Below are positions 1 through 8,232 of a DNA stretch of 23,242 nucleotides, piece after piece; positions within the stretch are counted from its first letter, which is position 1, and each line of letters opens with the position of its first letter. The position numbers and the translations under genes are program-made. The notes beneath the pieces are model-generated. The model saw only the letters and a program-made list of their open reading frames with translations. It had not been told where the DNA came from and made no database searches. Origin of the DNA: Syntrophorhabdus sp. (GTDB lineage Bacteria; Desulfobacterota; BSN033; UBA1163); contig DYHU01000020.1 in NCBI GenBank assembly GCA_020724025.1, forward strand, positions 1-23,242, given 5' to 3'.

Positions 1-434
1 TTTGCCTCTTCCCACAGGCGGTCCATCTCAATGAGGTTTGATTGGTGGATGGTTTTCCCTTTTTTCAGAAGGGATGTCTCGATATAATGGAATCGGGAGA
101 TAAATTTTTCTATCGTTCTTCTCAATGCGCCTTCGGGATCGATTCTGAGAAATCGGGCCAGGTTGGTCAGGACGAATAAGAGATCGCCGATCTCTTCGCG
201 AATTTTCTTCCGGTCCCCGGAAGAAAGGGCCTGCCGGAGTTCTTGCATCTCCTCATCCATCTTTGTCAGGACCCCCGCGAGATCCGGCCAATCGAACCCC
301 GCATTTGAAACCCTACGGGTAATCCGGTAAGCCCGGGAGAGCGACGGGAGGGTTTCGGGTATTCCATTAAGAAGAGAACGGGTGCTTCTATTCTGATAGA
401 GTCTCTTTTTTAACCTTCTCTTTTTTTCAATCAC
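1..434 (-). CDS. mazG: MazG-type nucleoside triphosphate pyrophosphohydrolase, C-terminal domain only; runs off left edge
   Basis: MazG proteins hydrolyse NTPs to NMP and pyrophosphate. Reading the minus strand, the frame shows the features of the second MazG repeat: a linker resembling LLNGIPETLPSLSRAYRI, then GFDWPDL, then the metal-site helix with EEMQEL and EEIGDLLFVLTNLAR, then a tail ending in LIEMDRLWEEAK at the window edge. Full MazG (E. coli, about 263 aa) has two such repeats. Here an in-frame TAG lies upstream and only about 130 bp separate the gene from ileS, so the N-terminal repeat cannot be present. The GTG at 434 is preferred because AAAGGAG lies about 11 nt upstream; another in-frame GTG is at 455. 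It is divergent from ileS. Either this is a single-domain MazG or a 5'-truncated remnant; the ribosome site favours an expressed short protein. Confidence 0.8.
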   Translation of the reverse strand, partial: MIEKKRRLKKRLYQNRSTRSLLNGIPETLPSLSRAYRITRRVSNAGFDWPDLAGVLTKMDEEMQELRQALSSGDRKKIREEIGDLLFVLTNLARFLRIDPEGALRRTIEKFISRFHYIETSLLKKGKTIHQSNLIEMDRLWEEA

Positions 435-567
435 TTTCGCATGAGCTCCTTTCACCCTGAATCCAGCCCCCTATTTTCTTGCTTAGCCTTATTTTTTGTG
501 TTAATTAAATATCCTTAAATCAAGGATTTTGCAAACAATTTTGAACTTCCAAAAGAGGGGAATGGAA

Positions 568-3321
568 ATGGATTACCGTAACACGCTCAACCTTCCTAAG
601 ACCGACTTTCCCATGAGAGCCAATCTGGCCAAGAGAGAGCCAGAATTTTTAAAGATGTGGGAGGCCAAGGGAATTTATAAAAAATTGAAACAGCAGACAA
701 AGGGGAAGAAAAAATATATCCTTCACGATGGCCCGCCCTATGCAAACGGGAATATTCATATTGGAACAGCATTGAATAAGATCCTGAAGGATTTCGTCGT
801 GAAATCGAAGTTCATGGCCGGGTTTAACAGCCATTATGTGCCGGGTTGGGACTGTCATGGACTGCCTGTTGAGCATGAGGTTGAGAAGAGTCTCGGAATG
901 AAGAAAGCGGAGCTTTCCACTGTGGATATCCGGAAGCGATGCAGGGATTATGCGACCAAATTTGTAGATATCCAGAGGGAGGAGTTCAAAAGGCTCGGCA
1001 TCTTCGGAGAATGGGAAAACCCCTATCTGACGATGAATTTCGGTTATCAGGCTACGATTGTCAGGGAATTCGGCAAGTTTCTTCTGAACGGTTCGGTCTA
1101 TAAGGGGAAAAAACCTGTCCACTGGTGTCCCACCTGTAAGACAGCCCTTGCAGAGGCCGAGGTGAAGTATCAGGATCACCGCTCTCCTTCGATCTATGTG
1201 AAGTTCAGGATGATCTCAGAGATCGGGGAGATGTTTCCAGGCCTGAAGGGGAAACCCGTCTCTGTCATCATCTGGACGACCACACCCTGGACGATTCCCG
1301 CCAATCTGGCCATTGCACTGCACCCTGATTTTACCTATGTTGCCGTCGATATCGGGAAAGAGATTTATATCCTGGCTGAAGACCTCCTCCAGACCGTGAT
1401 GGAGAAGTTCGGAGTCGGGAATTACCGGGTATTGGAAAAGTTTTCAGGAAGAAGATTGGAAGGGCTCAAAACCAAGCACCCCCTTTATGACCGGGAATCC
1501 ATCATCGTTCTTGCGCCCTACGTCACTCTTGATGTCGGCACAGGATGTGTTCACACAGCCCCTGGCCATGGACAGGAGGACTACGAGACCGGAGTCCAGT
1601 ACGGACTCGAGATCTACAGTCCCGTGGATGATGACGGACGGTTCACCAAAGATGTCCCTTTCTTTGCGGGGCAGTTCGTTTTCGATGCCAACTCCGCCGT
1701 GAATAAAAAACTGGCGGAGGTGGGAGCGCTCCTGAAAGAGGAGGTGATGGTCCACTCCTATCCCCATTGCTGGCGGACGAACGACCCCATCATCTTTCGG
1801 GCGACGGAGCAGTGGTTCATTTCGATGGAGAAGAAGGGATTGAGGGGGAATGCCCTCCAATCGATCAATGAAGTCACCTGGATTCCTCCCTGGGGCAGGG
1901 ACCGGATTTACGGGATGATCGAAAATCGTCCGGACTGGTGCGTCTCCAGGCAGAGGGCCTGGGGAATTCCCATCACGGTCTTCTACTGCTCCTCCTGCAA
2001 ACAGATGCTGGGCAACGAAGGGACGATCGAGCATGTGGCAAAACTTTTTGAGGAGCGCGGAGCGGATGTCTGGTTTGAAAAGGAGGCGGCCCGTCTTCTG
2101 CCGGAAGGAACCCGATGTTCCGGATGCGGAGGGAACCAGTTTACAAAGGAGATGGATATCCTCGATGTCTGGTTTGATTCAGGGGTCTCGTATGCCGCTG
2201 TTCTGGAGAACCGGAATGAGCTTCAATTCCCGGCAAGCCTCTACCTGGAAGGAAGCGATCAGCACCGGGGATGGTTCCACAGTTCGCTGCTCACTTCTGT
2301 AGGGACGAGAGGCCATGCTCCCTATTTGGCGGTCCTCACCCACGGGTTTGTTGTGGACGGAGAGGGCAAGAAGATGTCCAAGTCCGCGGGGAATGTGATC
2401 GCTCCTGGAGAGGTGATCAATAAGTTGGGAGCCGATGTCCTGAGGCTCTGGGTTTCAGCAGAGGATTATAAGGATGACATTAAGATTTCGGACGAGATTC
2501 TGAAACGGCTGGCCGATGCCTACTTTCGGATCCGGAATACCTACCGGTTCCTTCTCGGAAACCTCTACGATTTCGATCCTGAAAAAGACCGGATTCCCTA
2601 TCCGGACCTCGATGAGATAGACCGATTGGCTCTCCACCGGCTTCAGAAACTGATCGCCAGGGTGAGGGAAGCCTATGAGCGATTTGAGTTCCACATCGTC
2701 TACCACAGCGTCCAGAACTTCTGTGCGGTTGAGATGAGCTCGACCTATTTCGATATCCTGAAGGATCGTCTCTACACCTTTTCGAGCCGTTCTTCGGGCC
2801 GCCGGTCCGCACAGACAGCCCTCTACGAGATTTTAAAGGGACTGACCGGACTGATGGCTCCCATCCTCTCCTTCACAGCGGAAGAAGTGTGGCAGTATCT
2901 TCCCGGAAAAGAGGGGAAGGCGGAAAGCGTCCATGTCACCGAGTTTCCAGAAATTAAAAATGAATATCTGGATGAGGGGCTGAACGAACGATGGGAACGG
3001 ATCTGGGAGATCCGTGCTGTGGTGACGAAGGCGCTGGAGGAAGCCCGCAAAGAGAAAAAGATTGGGCTCTCTCTCGATGCCCAGGTCCATCTCCATCTTC
3101 CCCAGAAGGAGTATCAATTCCTCCAGCCCTATGAGAGGGAGATGAAGTCGATCTTCATCGTCTCCTCTGTCACCCTTCATAGAGAAGAAAAGGGGGTGAG
3201 AGTCGAGGTCCTTCGTGCGGATGGGGAGAAGTGCGAGCGATGCTGGAACTATGATGTCAGCGTCGGCAAAGATCCGGAGCATCCTGCCGCCTGCGGAAGA
3301 TGTGTCGAAGCGCTCAAGTAG
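568..3321 (+). CDS. ileS: Isoleucyl-tRNA synthetase
   Basis: Charges tRNA-Ile with isoleucine in the cytoplasm. The product is 917 aa, close to the E. coli enzyme (938 aa). It shows the class I signature as HIGT at residues 64-67 inside [16 protein letters not shown], the CP1 editing domain ([16 protein letters not shown] and [16 protein letters not shown]), the DVWFDSG segment, KMSKS at 602-606, an anticodon-binding region, and a C-terminal zinc knuckle with Cys 889, 892, 909 and 912. The start at 568 is chosen over in-frame ATGs at 529 and 562 because GAGGGG at 555-560 sits 7 nt before it; for 562 the spacing would be only 1 nt. lspA follows about 100 bp downstream. I see no T-box leader in the short upstream spacer. 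Confidence 0.98.
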   Translation: MDYRNTLNLPKTDFPMRANLAKREPEFLKMWEAKGIYKKLKQQTKGKKKYILHDGPPYANGNIHIGTALNKILKDFVVKSKFMAGFNSHYVPGWDCHGLPVEHEVEKSLGMKKAELSTVDIRKRCRDYATKFVDIQREEFKRLGIFGEWENPYLTMNFGYQATIVREFGKFLLNGSVYKGKKPVHWCPTCKTALAEAEVKYQDHRSPSIYVKFRMISEIGEMFPGLKGKPVSVIIWTTTPWTIPANLAIALHPDFTYVAVDIGKEIYILAEDLLQTVMEKFGVGNYRVLEKFSGRRLEGLKTKHPLYDRESIIVLAPYVTLDVGTGCVHTAPGHGQEDYETGVQYGLEIYSPVDDDGRFTKDVPFFAGQFVFDANSAVNKKLAEVGALLKEEVMVHSYPHCWRTNDPIIFRATEQWFISMEKKGLRGNALQSINEVTWIPPWGRDRIYGMIENRPDWCVSRQRAWGIPITVFYCSSCKQMLGNEGTIEHVAKLFEERGADVWFEKEAARLLPEGTRCSGCGGNQFTKEMDILDVWFDSGVSYAAVLENRNELQFPASLYLEGSDQHRGWFHSSLLTSVGTRGHAPYLAVLTHGFVVDGEGKKMSKSAGNVIAPGEVINKLGADVLRLWVSAEDYKDDIKISDEILKRLADAYFRIRNTYRFLLGNLYDFDPEKDRIPYPDLDEIDRLALHRLQKLIARVREAYERFEFHIVYHSVQNFCAVEMSSTYFDILKDRLYTFSSRSSGRRSAQTALYEILKGLTGLMAPILSFTAEEVWQYLPGKEGKAESVHVTEFPEIKNEYLDEGLNERWERIWEIRAVVTKALEEARKEKKIGLSLDAQVHLHLPQKEYQFLQPYEREMKSIFIVSSVTLHREEKGVRVEVLRADGEKCERCWNYDVSVGKDPEHPAACGRCVEALK

Positions 3322-3361
3322 TCTCATCGTCTCATAGTCTAATAGTCGTATGGTCGATTAA
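3322..3361. repeat. Degenerate 8-bp tandem repeat after ileS
   Basis: Five consecutive octamers in unbroken 8-nt register begin right after the ileS stop codon, for example TCTCATAG followed by TCTAATAG. The consensus is roughly TCNNATAG. The same register appears at four other spacers in the window. Confidence 0.75.
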
Positions 3362-3423
3362 AAGACGGTGAGGCCAAATAAAGAGTTGACTGAATGACTG
3401 TTTAACCCATCGGGCCAAAAGAG

Positions 3424-3936
3424 ATGAAACGTAAATACTGGGTTCTCCTGATCACCTTTGTTGTGATTCTTCTGCTGGACCAGTATACCAAGTACCAAGT
3501 CCAGCAGAAAATTCCTCTCCATCACACCATCAAAGTGATCGATGGATTCTTTAACCTCACCCATCTGAGGAATACCGGTGGGGCCTTCGGGATCTTCGGA
3601 GGAGAGAAAGGAGGGATCGGGACCTTCTTTTTCGTTTCGGTTTCCCTTGTTGCAGCCGGAATCATTCTTTACCTCTTCCATAAACTGAAGGAGCACGAGC
3701 GAGCTCTCTCCCTCGCCCTTTCTCTCATTCTGAGCGGAGCGGTTGGAAATCTCATCGACCGAATTCGATACCAAGAGGTGGTCGATTTTCTCGACTTTCA
3801 CCTTTTCTCTTATCATTGGCCTGCCTTCAACATAGCGGATTCCGGCATCACCATCGGCATTGGCCTGATGGCCCTTGAGTTATTGATTCATGATCGTAAA
3901 AGAAGCACCAAAACGCAATCACCAAATCCCAAATAA
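3424..3936 (+). CDS. lspA: Lipoprotein signal peptidase (signal peptidase II)
   Basis: An aspartic protease of the inner membrane that cleaves the signal peptide from diacylglyceryl-modified prolipoproteins. The product is 170 aa with four hydrophobic segments. Family motifs are clear: NTGGAFGIF, then GNLIDRIRYQEVVDF with catalytic Asp 112, then FNIADSGI with catalytic Asp 139. It lies between ileS and lgt, so the enzyme that makes its substrate (Lgt) is next door. The ATG at 3424 has only a weak purine-rich site (AAAAGAG) directly upstream. The last codons and the TAA stop fall inside an AT-rich repeat element, so the C-terminal few residues are probably repeat-derived. Confidence 0.97.
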   Translation: MKRKYWVLLITFVVILLLDQYTKYQVQQKIPLHHTIKVIDGFFNLTHLRNTGGAFGIFGGEKGGIGTFFFVSVSLVAAGIILYLFHKLKEHERALSLALSLILSGAVGNLIDRIRYQEVVDFLDFHLFSYHWPAFNIADSGITIGIGLMALELLIHDRKRSTKTQSPNPK

Positions 3937-4036
3937 TTTCCAATGTTCCAAATTCGAAACGGGAAAAATCGTTTTGGTCATTTGAAATTGGTGTTTGGAA
4001 TTTGTTTGGTGTTTGGAATTTGAAATTTGGGATTTG
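3923..4036. repeat. AT-rich inverted repeat with internal 15-bp direct repeat, between lspA and lgt
   Basis: The left arm (3923-3943, CAAATCCCAAATAATTTCC at its start) is nearly complementary to the right arm (4013-4036, ending AAATTTGGGATTTG). Inside, GGTGTTTGGAATTTG occurs twice, at 3990-4004 and 4008-4022, with an 18-bp period. The element carries the lspA stop codon and ends 5 bp before the preferred lgt start. Confidence 0.8.
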
Positions 4037-4041
4037 AGAAA

Positions 4042-4806
4042 GTGCATCCCATCCTCTTTCGCCTGGGCAGTTTGAACATTTATGCTTACGGGTTCTTCAT
4101 CGCCGTCGGTTTCGTCCTGGGCTTTTTTTTCGCTGTCAGGAGGGGCCGGCAAGAGGGGGTTCCCTTTGAGAGAATGGTCGATCTCCTTTTTTGCACCGTG
4201 TTGTCCGCCATCATCGGATCGAGATTACTCTTTGTTCTGGTCAACTTCGATCACTATCAAGACCATCCACTGCAGATCTTCAGGATCTGGGAGGGAGGAC
4301 TGGTCTTCTACGGAGGGCTCATCCTCGCCGTGGCCGTCTCACTTGGATATTTGAAGTGGAACCGGCTTCCGGTATGGAAATTTGCCGATCTCTTCTCACC
4401 CTCCATTGCCCTGGGACTTTTCTTCGGAAGAATAGGCTGTTTTTTTGCCGGTTGCTGTTATGGAAAGGAGACCTCCCTTCCCTGGGGGATCACCTTCACG
4501 GATCCGAATTCATTGGCCCGTCTAAATTTCAGCCTCCACCCCACGCAGATCTATGAGGCCATCAGCAGTCTCGTTATCTTCTTTTTTCTAAACTGGAAGA
4601 GGAGAAGGAAGACCTTCGATGGTCAGATCTTCTGGCTCTTTCTTCTCCTCTACTCAGCCATCCGCTTCTTGATTGAATTTTGGAGAGATGACCCGAGAGG
4701 ATTCCTCTTCGGAGGGATTTTCTCCACCTCTCAGGGGATAGGAATCTTTTTGGCCATTGCCTCCCTTTTTATGTTATTCTATTTAAAGAGAGAGCAGAGG
4801 AGGTAG
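4042..4806 (+). CDS. lgt: Phosphatidylglycerol--prolipoprotein diacylglyceryl transferase
   Basis: Transfers diacylglycerol from phosphatidylglycerol to the lipobox Cys of prolipoproteins, the first step of lipoprotein maturation in the inner membrane. The product is 254 aa, polytopic, beginning with HPILFRLGSLNIYAYG, which is typical of Lgt N-termini. The signature GRIGCFFAGCCYG contains Arg 130, and HPTQIYEA contains His 166; a late RFLIEFWRDD segment also fits the family. The GTG at 4042 is chosen because it gives the usual N-terminus and lies just outside the upstream repeat; an in-frame TTG at 4027 lies inside that repeat. The ribosome site is weak. The last codons (AGG AGG TAG) form the Shine-Dalgarno sequence of def. 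Confidence 0.97.
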   Translation: MHPILFRLGSLNIYAYGFFIAVGFVLGFFFAVRRGRQEGVPFERMVDLLFCTVLSAIIGSRLLFVLVNFDHYQDHPLQIFRIWEGGLVFYGGLILAVAVSLGYLKWNRLPVWKFADLFSPSIALGLFFGRIGCFFAGCCYGKETSLPWGITFTDPNSLARLNFSLHPTQIYEAISSLVIFFFLNWKRRRKTFDGQIFWLFLLLYSAIRFLIEFWRDDPRGFLFGGIFSTSQGIGIFLAIASLFMLFYLKREQRR

Positions 4807-4811
4807 AGAAG

Positions 4812-5327
4812 GTGGCTGTTCTGGAAATCCTCAAATATCCCCATCCCCTTTTGAAGAAACGATGTGAGAAAGTGGACCGGATCGACGGGGGGGTAAAAAA
4901 ATTGATTCGGGATATGACCGAGACGTTGTATCATGCGAATGGGATTGGATTGGCCGCCTGCCAGGTCGGAGTTCCCAGGAGCGTCATCGTCGTTGATGTC
5001 AGTCCCATCGATCCGGAAAAGGACTTCTTCGCCATCGTCAATCCCGAAGTGATCTCTCAAGAGGGTGAGATCGAACATGAAGAAGGATGCCTGAGCGTGC
5101 CCGAATGTTCGGAGAAGGTGAAGAGGAGTCAGAAAGTTCTGGTCAGAGGGCTTTCACCGGAGGGAAAGAAGATTGAGATCTCAGGAGAGGGGATACTGGC
5201 CATTACCCTTCAGCATGAGATCGATCACCTCAATGGAGTGCTCATCCTCGATCGAATCAGCCGGCTCAAGAGGGAGATCTACCGGAACAAGTTGAAGAAG
5301 GAGAGACGAAAGGAAAAAGACGGTTAA
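4812..5327 (+). CDS. def: Peptide deformylase
   Basis: Removes the N-formyl group from nascent proteins; it is a metal enzyme (Fe2+ in most bacteria). The product is 171 aa with all three motifs in order: GIGLAACQVG with Gln 51, EEGCLSVPE with metal ligand Cys 93, and QHEIDHLNG with His 135, catalytic Glu 136 and His 139. The GTG start at 4812 is supported by GAGGAGG at 4797-4803, which overlaps the end of lgt and lies 8 nt away. Its stop codon TAA overlaps the fmt start by one base (TAATG). It pairs with fmt, which adds the formyl group this enzyme removes. Confidence 0.98.
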   Translation: MAVLEILKYPHPLLKKRCEKVDRIDGGVKKLIRDMTETLYHANGIGLAACQVGVPRSVIVVDVSPIDPEKDFFAIVNPEVISQEGEIEHEEGCLSVPECSEKVKRSQKVLVRGLSPEGKKIEISGEGILAITLQHEIDHLNGVLILDRISRLKREIYRNKLKKERRKEKDG

Positions 5328-6271
5328 TGGCATCTTCCTGGCGCATCGTTTTTTTCGGGACTCCTTCATTTGCCATCCCTACCCTCGAGAGACTCTTCGA
5401 AGGGCTTGATGAGGTCGTCGCAGTCGTCACCCAGCCGGACCGGGAGAGGGGAAGGGGGAGAAAGAAGAGCCCTTCTCCAGTTAAAGAACTTGCCCTTCAA
5501 CAGGGGAGGGTTCTTCTTCAGCCTGAGAAAGTGAAGGAGGAGGTGTTTCAAGAGGCCATCAGAGGACTTCATCCTGATCTCTTTGTGGTGGTGGCATTCG
5601 GTCAGATCTTGCCAAAGTCCCTTCTGGAGGTTCCAAGATTCGGTGCAGTCAATGTCCATGCCTCTCTTCTGCCCGGGTATCGAGGGGCAGCTCCGATTGC
5701 CTGGGCGATCCTCAAAGGGGAGAAGGTAACAGGGATTACCACGATGCTGATGGACGAGGGCATGGACACCGGAGATATCCTCGTGCAGGCTGAGATCCCG
5801 ATTGAAAAGGAGGATACCGGGGGAACCCTTCAGGGAAAGTTATCCTCTCTGGGTGGACGATTGCTGATGGAGACGGTGGAAAAGATGAAGGCAGGCAGTC
5901 TCTCCCCTCTGCCCCAGGATCATTCGAAGGCAACCTATGCCCCTCCGCTCAAGAAAGAAGATGGCCGCATCGATTGGAAGAAGGGGGCGGAAGAGATTGA
6001 TCGTCAAGTCCGTGGTTTCAATCCATGGCCAGGGGCCTTTACAGGATGGGAGAATGGTCTGCTGAAGATCTATCAGGGAGAGGTTCGGGGAGGAATATCC
6101 CGGGGTCCGGAAGGCTCGATTATCTGGGTGGGATCTGATTTTATTGAGGTCGGGACAGGGAGCGGGTCCCTTCTGATCCGAGAGGTTCAACCGGAAGGAA
6201 AGAGAAGGATGAGTGTCCGGGACTTCCTCTCAGGGCATCACATTTCTATAGGAACAGTTTTTAGTTCGTAG
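5327..6271 (+). CDS. fmt: Methionyl-tRNA formyltransferase
   Basis: Formylates Met-tRNA-fMet using 10-formyl-tetrahydrofolate. The product is 314 aa, matching the family (about 315). It opens with IVFFGTPSFAIPTLERL and has the catalytic Asn 109 / His 111 in VNVHASLLPGYRGAAP and Asp 147 in MDEGMDTGDI. The C-terminal OB-like domain follows, with GFNPWPGAF at about 230. The ATG overlaps the def stop (TAATG), so coupled translation is likely. The final codons (from about 6261) and stop fall inside an octameric repeat array, so the last three or so residues may be repeat-derived. Confidence 0.98.
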   Translation: MASSWRIVFFGTPSFAIPTLERLFEGLDEVVAVVTQPDRERGRGRKKSPSPVKELALQQGRVLLQPEKVKEEVFQEAIRGLHPDLFVVVAFGQILPKSLLEVPRFGAVNVHASLLPGYRGAAPIAWAILKGEKVTGITTMLMDEGMDTGDILVQAEIPIEKEDTGGTLQGKLSSLGGRLLMETVEKMKAGSLSPLPQDHSKATYAPPLKKEDGRIDWKKGAEEIDRQVRGFNPWPGAFTGWENGLLKIYQGEVRGGISRGPEGSIIWVGSDFIEVGTGSGSLLIREVQPEGKRRMSVRDFLSGHHISIGTVFSS

Positions 6272-6388
6272 TTCAGAGTTCGGAGTCATTGGTCACATAG
6301 TCGATTAGTCTGTTAGTCAGATAGTTAAACCTGCCTGGATCAGGCAGGGACTATAAGACTATCCGACGATTGAACTATCAGACTAATG
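6261..6388. repeat. Palindromic array of 8-bp repeats around a perfect hairpin
   Basis: Eight octamers in exact register run from 6261 to 6324, for example TCGATTAG then TCTGTTAG. They lead to a perfect 8-bp stem with 3-nt loop (CCTGCCTG, GAT, CAGGCAGG; 6330-6348). Five octamers of the reverse-complement type (GACTATAA, GACTATCC and so on) follow from 6349 to 6388. The two arms are therefore inverted arrays of one degenerate unit. There is no U-run after the stem, so it is not a typical terminator. Confidence 0.8.
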
Positions 6389-6414
6389 TCTCCGAGCTGT
6401 TTCGGAGAAACACT

Positions 6415-7185
6415 TTGGAACCCAAACCTAAAAAGAGAATCTTTATCGGACTGCTGGTACTGACCTGTCTGATTCTCTCTTTTTTCACCTTTCTCCTCTG
6501 GTATGTTCCACTGGTGGGGCTGAAGAATATCCATTCCTCTTTACCATTGCTCTACAGCCTCACCCTGGCCATCTTCGTTTTCTTTATGTTCTCCGGAGGC
6601 CTGCTCCTTGTCTTCACCATTCTCCGGGGCAAAGACATCCTCTTCACCCAGAGGCTGAGAGGAATCGTAGCAAAGGTTCTCTTCCCCTTCATGATCCTGA
6701 TGGGAAGACTGGTAGGGGTGTCGAAAGAGAAGGTTCAGCAATCCTTCATCGAACTCAATAACCATCTCGTCCGCTCAAACCATCAACGGGCAAAGCCCAG
6801 CCGGCTCCTTCTCCTCCTTCCACATTGCATCCAGGATTTTGACTGCCAGATCAGGATCACCGGAAATATCAAGAACTGCGAAGGATGCGGGAAGTGTGAG
6901 ATCAAAGACCTGATCGAACTGGCAGACCAATACCGGATAAAGATAGCGGTGGCAACCGGAGGGACGCTGGCCCGGAGAATCATTGTAGAAAACAGACCCG
7001 AAGCCATTGTGGCGGTGGCCTGTGAACTCGATTTGACAAGCGGAATCCAGGATGCCTATCCCATTCCAGTGATCGGCATCCTCAACGAACGTCCTTTTGG
7101 CCCCTGTATCAACACCAAAGCCGATATTCAGAAGGTGAAGAAGGCGCTTCTGGACATCCTCGAACCCGGATCGCTCCCCGGATGA
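6415..7185 (+). CDS. DUF116 family membrane protein
   Basis: The sequence matches the DUF116 family as I know it; its biochemical role is not established. The product is 256 aa. Two strong hydrophobic segments lie near residues 9-30 and 42-65, followed by a cytosolic-type domain with LLPHCIQDFDCQIRI (first Cys at 138), a Cys cluster NCEGCGKCEI, VATGGTLARRI, VAVACELDLTSGI and NERPFGPCINT. The many conserved Cys suggest metal or Fe-S binding (inference). The TTG at 6415 with GGAGA 6 nt upstream is preferred. An in-frame TTG at 6370 would add 15 residues, but it lies inside the octamer array. It sits after fmt and before htpX, an arrangement I associate with Desulfobacterota. Confidence 0.88.
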   Translation: MEPKPKKRIFIGLLVLTCLILSFFTFLLWYVPLVGLKNIHSSLPLLYSLTLAIFVFFMFSGGLLLVFTILRGKDILFTQRLRGIVAKVLFPFMILMGRLVGVSKEKVQQSFIELNNHLVRSNHQRAKPSRLLLLLPHCIQDFDCQIRITGNIKNCEGCGKCEIKDLIELADQYRIKIAVATGGTLARRIIVENRPEAIVAVACELDLTSGIQDAYPIPVIGILNERPFGPCINTKADIQKVKKALLDILEPGSLPG

Positions 7186-7186
7186 T

Positions 7187-7215
7187 TTGACAATAATTAT
7201 TAAAATACTTATACT
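7187..7215 (+). promoter_or_regulatory. Strong sigma70-type promoter for htpX-rsmB
   Basis: TTGACA at 7187-7192, a 17-bp spacer, then TATACT at 7210-7215. The -35 is perfect and the -10 matches five of six. It starts one base after the DUF116 stop codon. Expected transcription start is about 7222, giving an htpX leader of about 150 nt that contains a large hairpin. Confidence 0.8.
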
Positions 7216-7228
7216 TTATATACTACCT

Positions 7229-7300
7229 GAGCCCTTTCGCCGTTCGCCCTGAGTCCCGCGAAGCGCGGGATCGAAGGGTGAACGGCGAGTCGAAGGGCTC
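7229..7300. repeat. TCGAAGG-type palindromic repeat in the htpX leader
   Basis: Nested inverted repeat: outer arms GAGCCCTT / AAGGGCTC, middle arms CGCCGTTC / GAACGGCG, and an inner perfect stem CCCGCG-AAG-CGCGGG. A related sequence lies at about 16333-16390. It would fold into a long hairpin in the htpX transcript. Confidence 0.8.
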
Positions 7301-7374
7301 ACCACGAACGGTCGTTGGCATATGCACTTGTTCAAGTTATTTATACTCAGCCACTAAGGAGGTCCCTATAAGAG

Positions 7375-8232
7375 ATGAACTATTTTAAGACCTTTCTTTT
7401 GATGCTAAGTTTAGCCGTTCTCTTCATCCTCGTGGGTTCTGCGATAGGAGGAAAGAGCGGGGCGATTTATGCCTTCATCTTTGCCGCACTGATGAACTTC
7501 TTCGCTTACTGGTTTAGCGATAAGATCGTGCTCAGGATGTATGGAGCGCGGGAGGTCTCTCAGCAAGAGGCCCCTGAACTTCACCGGATCGTAGCAGAGT
7601 TGACAAATAAGGCCGGCACGCCGATGCCCAAGGTCTATCTCATGGAGAATGACACTCCCAATGCCTTTGCCACGGGAAGAAACCCCGAACATGCCGCGGT
7701 TGCCGTGACAACCGGTCTGATGAGCATCCTGTCGAAAGAGGAATTAACAGGGGTCATCGGCCATGAACTCTCCCATATCAAACACCGAGACATCCTCATC
7801 AGCACGATCGCCGCAACGATTGCGGGCGCCATCAGCATGCTTGCCTCCATTGCCCGCTTTGGTGCAATTTTCGGGGGAGCACGATCCGATGATGAAGAAG
7901 GAGGCGGGGGAAATTTTCTTTTCGTCATCCTCTTTACGATGGTTGCCTCGATCGCCGCCATGCTCATCCAGATGGCGATTTCCAGGTCAAGGGAATATCT
8001 GGCAGACGAAGGAGGAGCACACCTCAGCCATCCCCTCTCGCTTTCAAAGGCGCTTGGAAAGTTGGAGATGGCGGCCCACCGGATTCCTATGGAGGCCAAT
8101 CCATCGACCGCCCATATGTTCATCGTCAATCCATTAAGCGGAGGAGGAGTTCTCTCCCTGTTCAGCACCCATCCTCCCATCGGAGAGCGAATCGCCAGGC
8201 TTGAAGAGATGGCGAGAACAGGAAGGTTTTGA
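7375..8232 (+). CDS. htpX: HtpX-family M48 membrane zinc metalloprotease
   Basis: HtpX proteases help degrade misfolded inner-membrane proteins. The product is 285 aa (family about 285-295). Two hydrophobic segments at the N-terminus (residues about 5-40) precede the zinc motif [11 protein letters not shown] with His 130, Glu 131 and His 134. Another two membrane segments follow at about 140-160 and 180-205. [11 protein letters not shown] supplies the probable third ligand Glu 207, and [10 protein letters not shown] is the usual C-terminal signature. The ATG at 7375 has AAGGAGG at 7356-7362, a long 12-nt spacing. It has its own promoter. Its TGA overlaps the TTG start of rsmB. Confidence 0.97.
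   Translation: MNYFKTFLLMLSLAVLFILVGSAIGGKSGAIYAFIFAALMNFFAYWFSDKIVLRMYGAREVSQQEAPELHRIVAELTNKAGTPMPKVYLMENDTPNAFATGRNPEHAAVAVTTGLMSILSKEELTGVIGHELSHIKHRDILISTIAATIAGAISMLASIARFGAIFGGARSDDEEGGGGNFLFVILFTMVASIAAMLIQMAISRSREYLADEGGAHLSHPLSLSKALGKLEMAAHRIPMEANPSTAHMFIVNPLSGGGVLSLFSTHPPIGERIARLEEMARTGRF

Noticed and set aside
435..567. T-box riboswitch upstream of ileS
   Set aside because: The spacer is only about 130 bp and lacks a recognisable T-box sequence or terminator. No good promoter boxes were found either.
6330..6348. Rho-independent terminator after fmt
   Set aside because: The stem is perfect but no U-run follows on either strand; it is better read as the centre of the octamer array.
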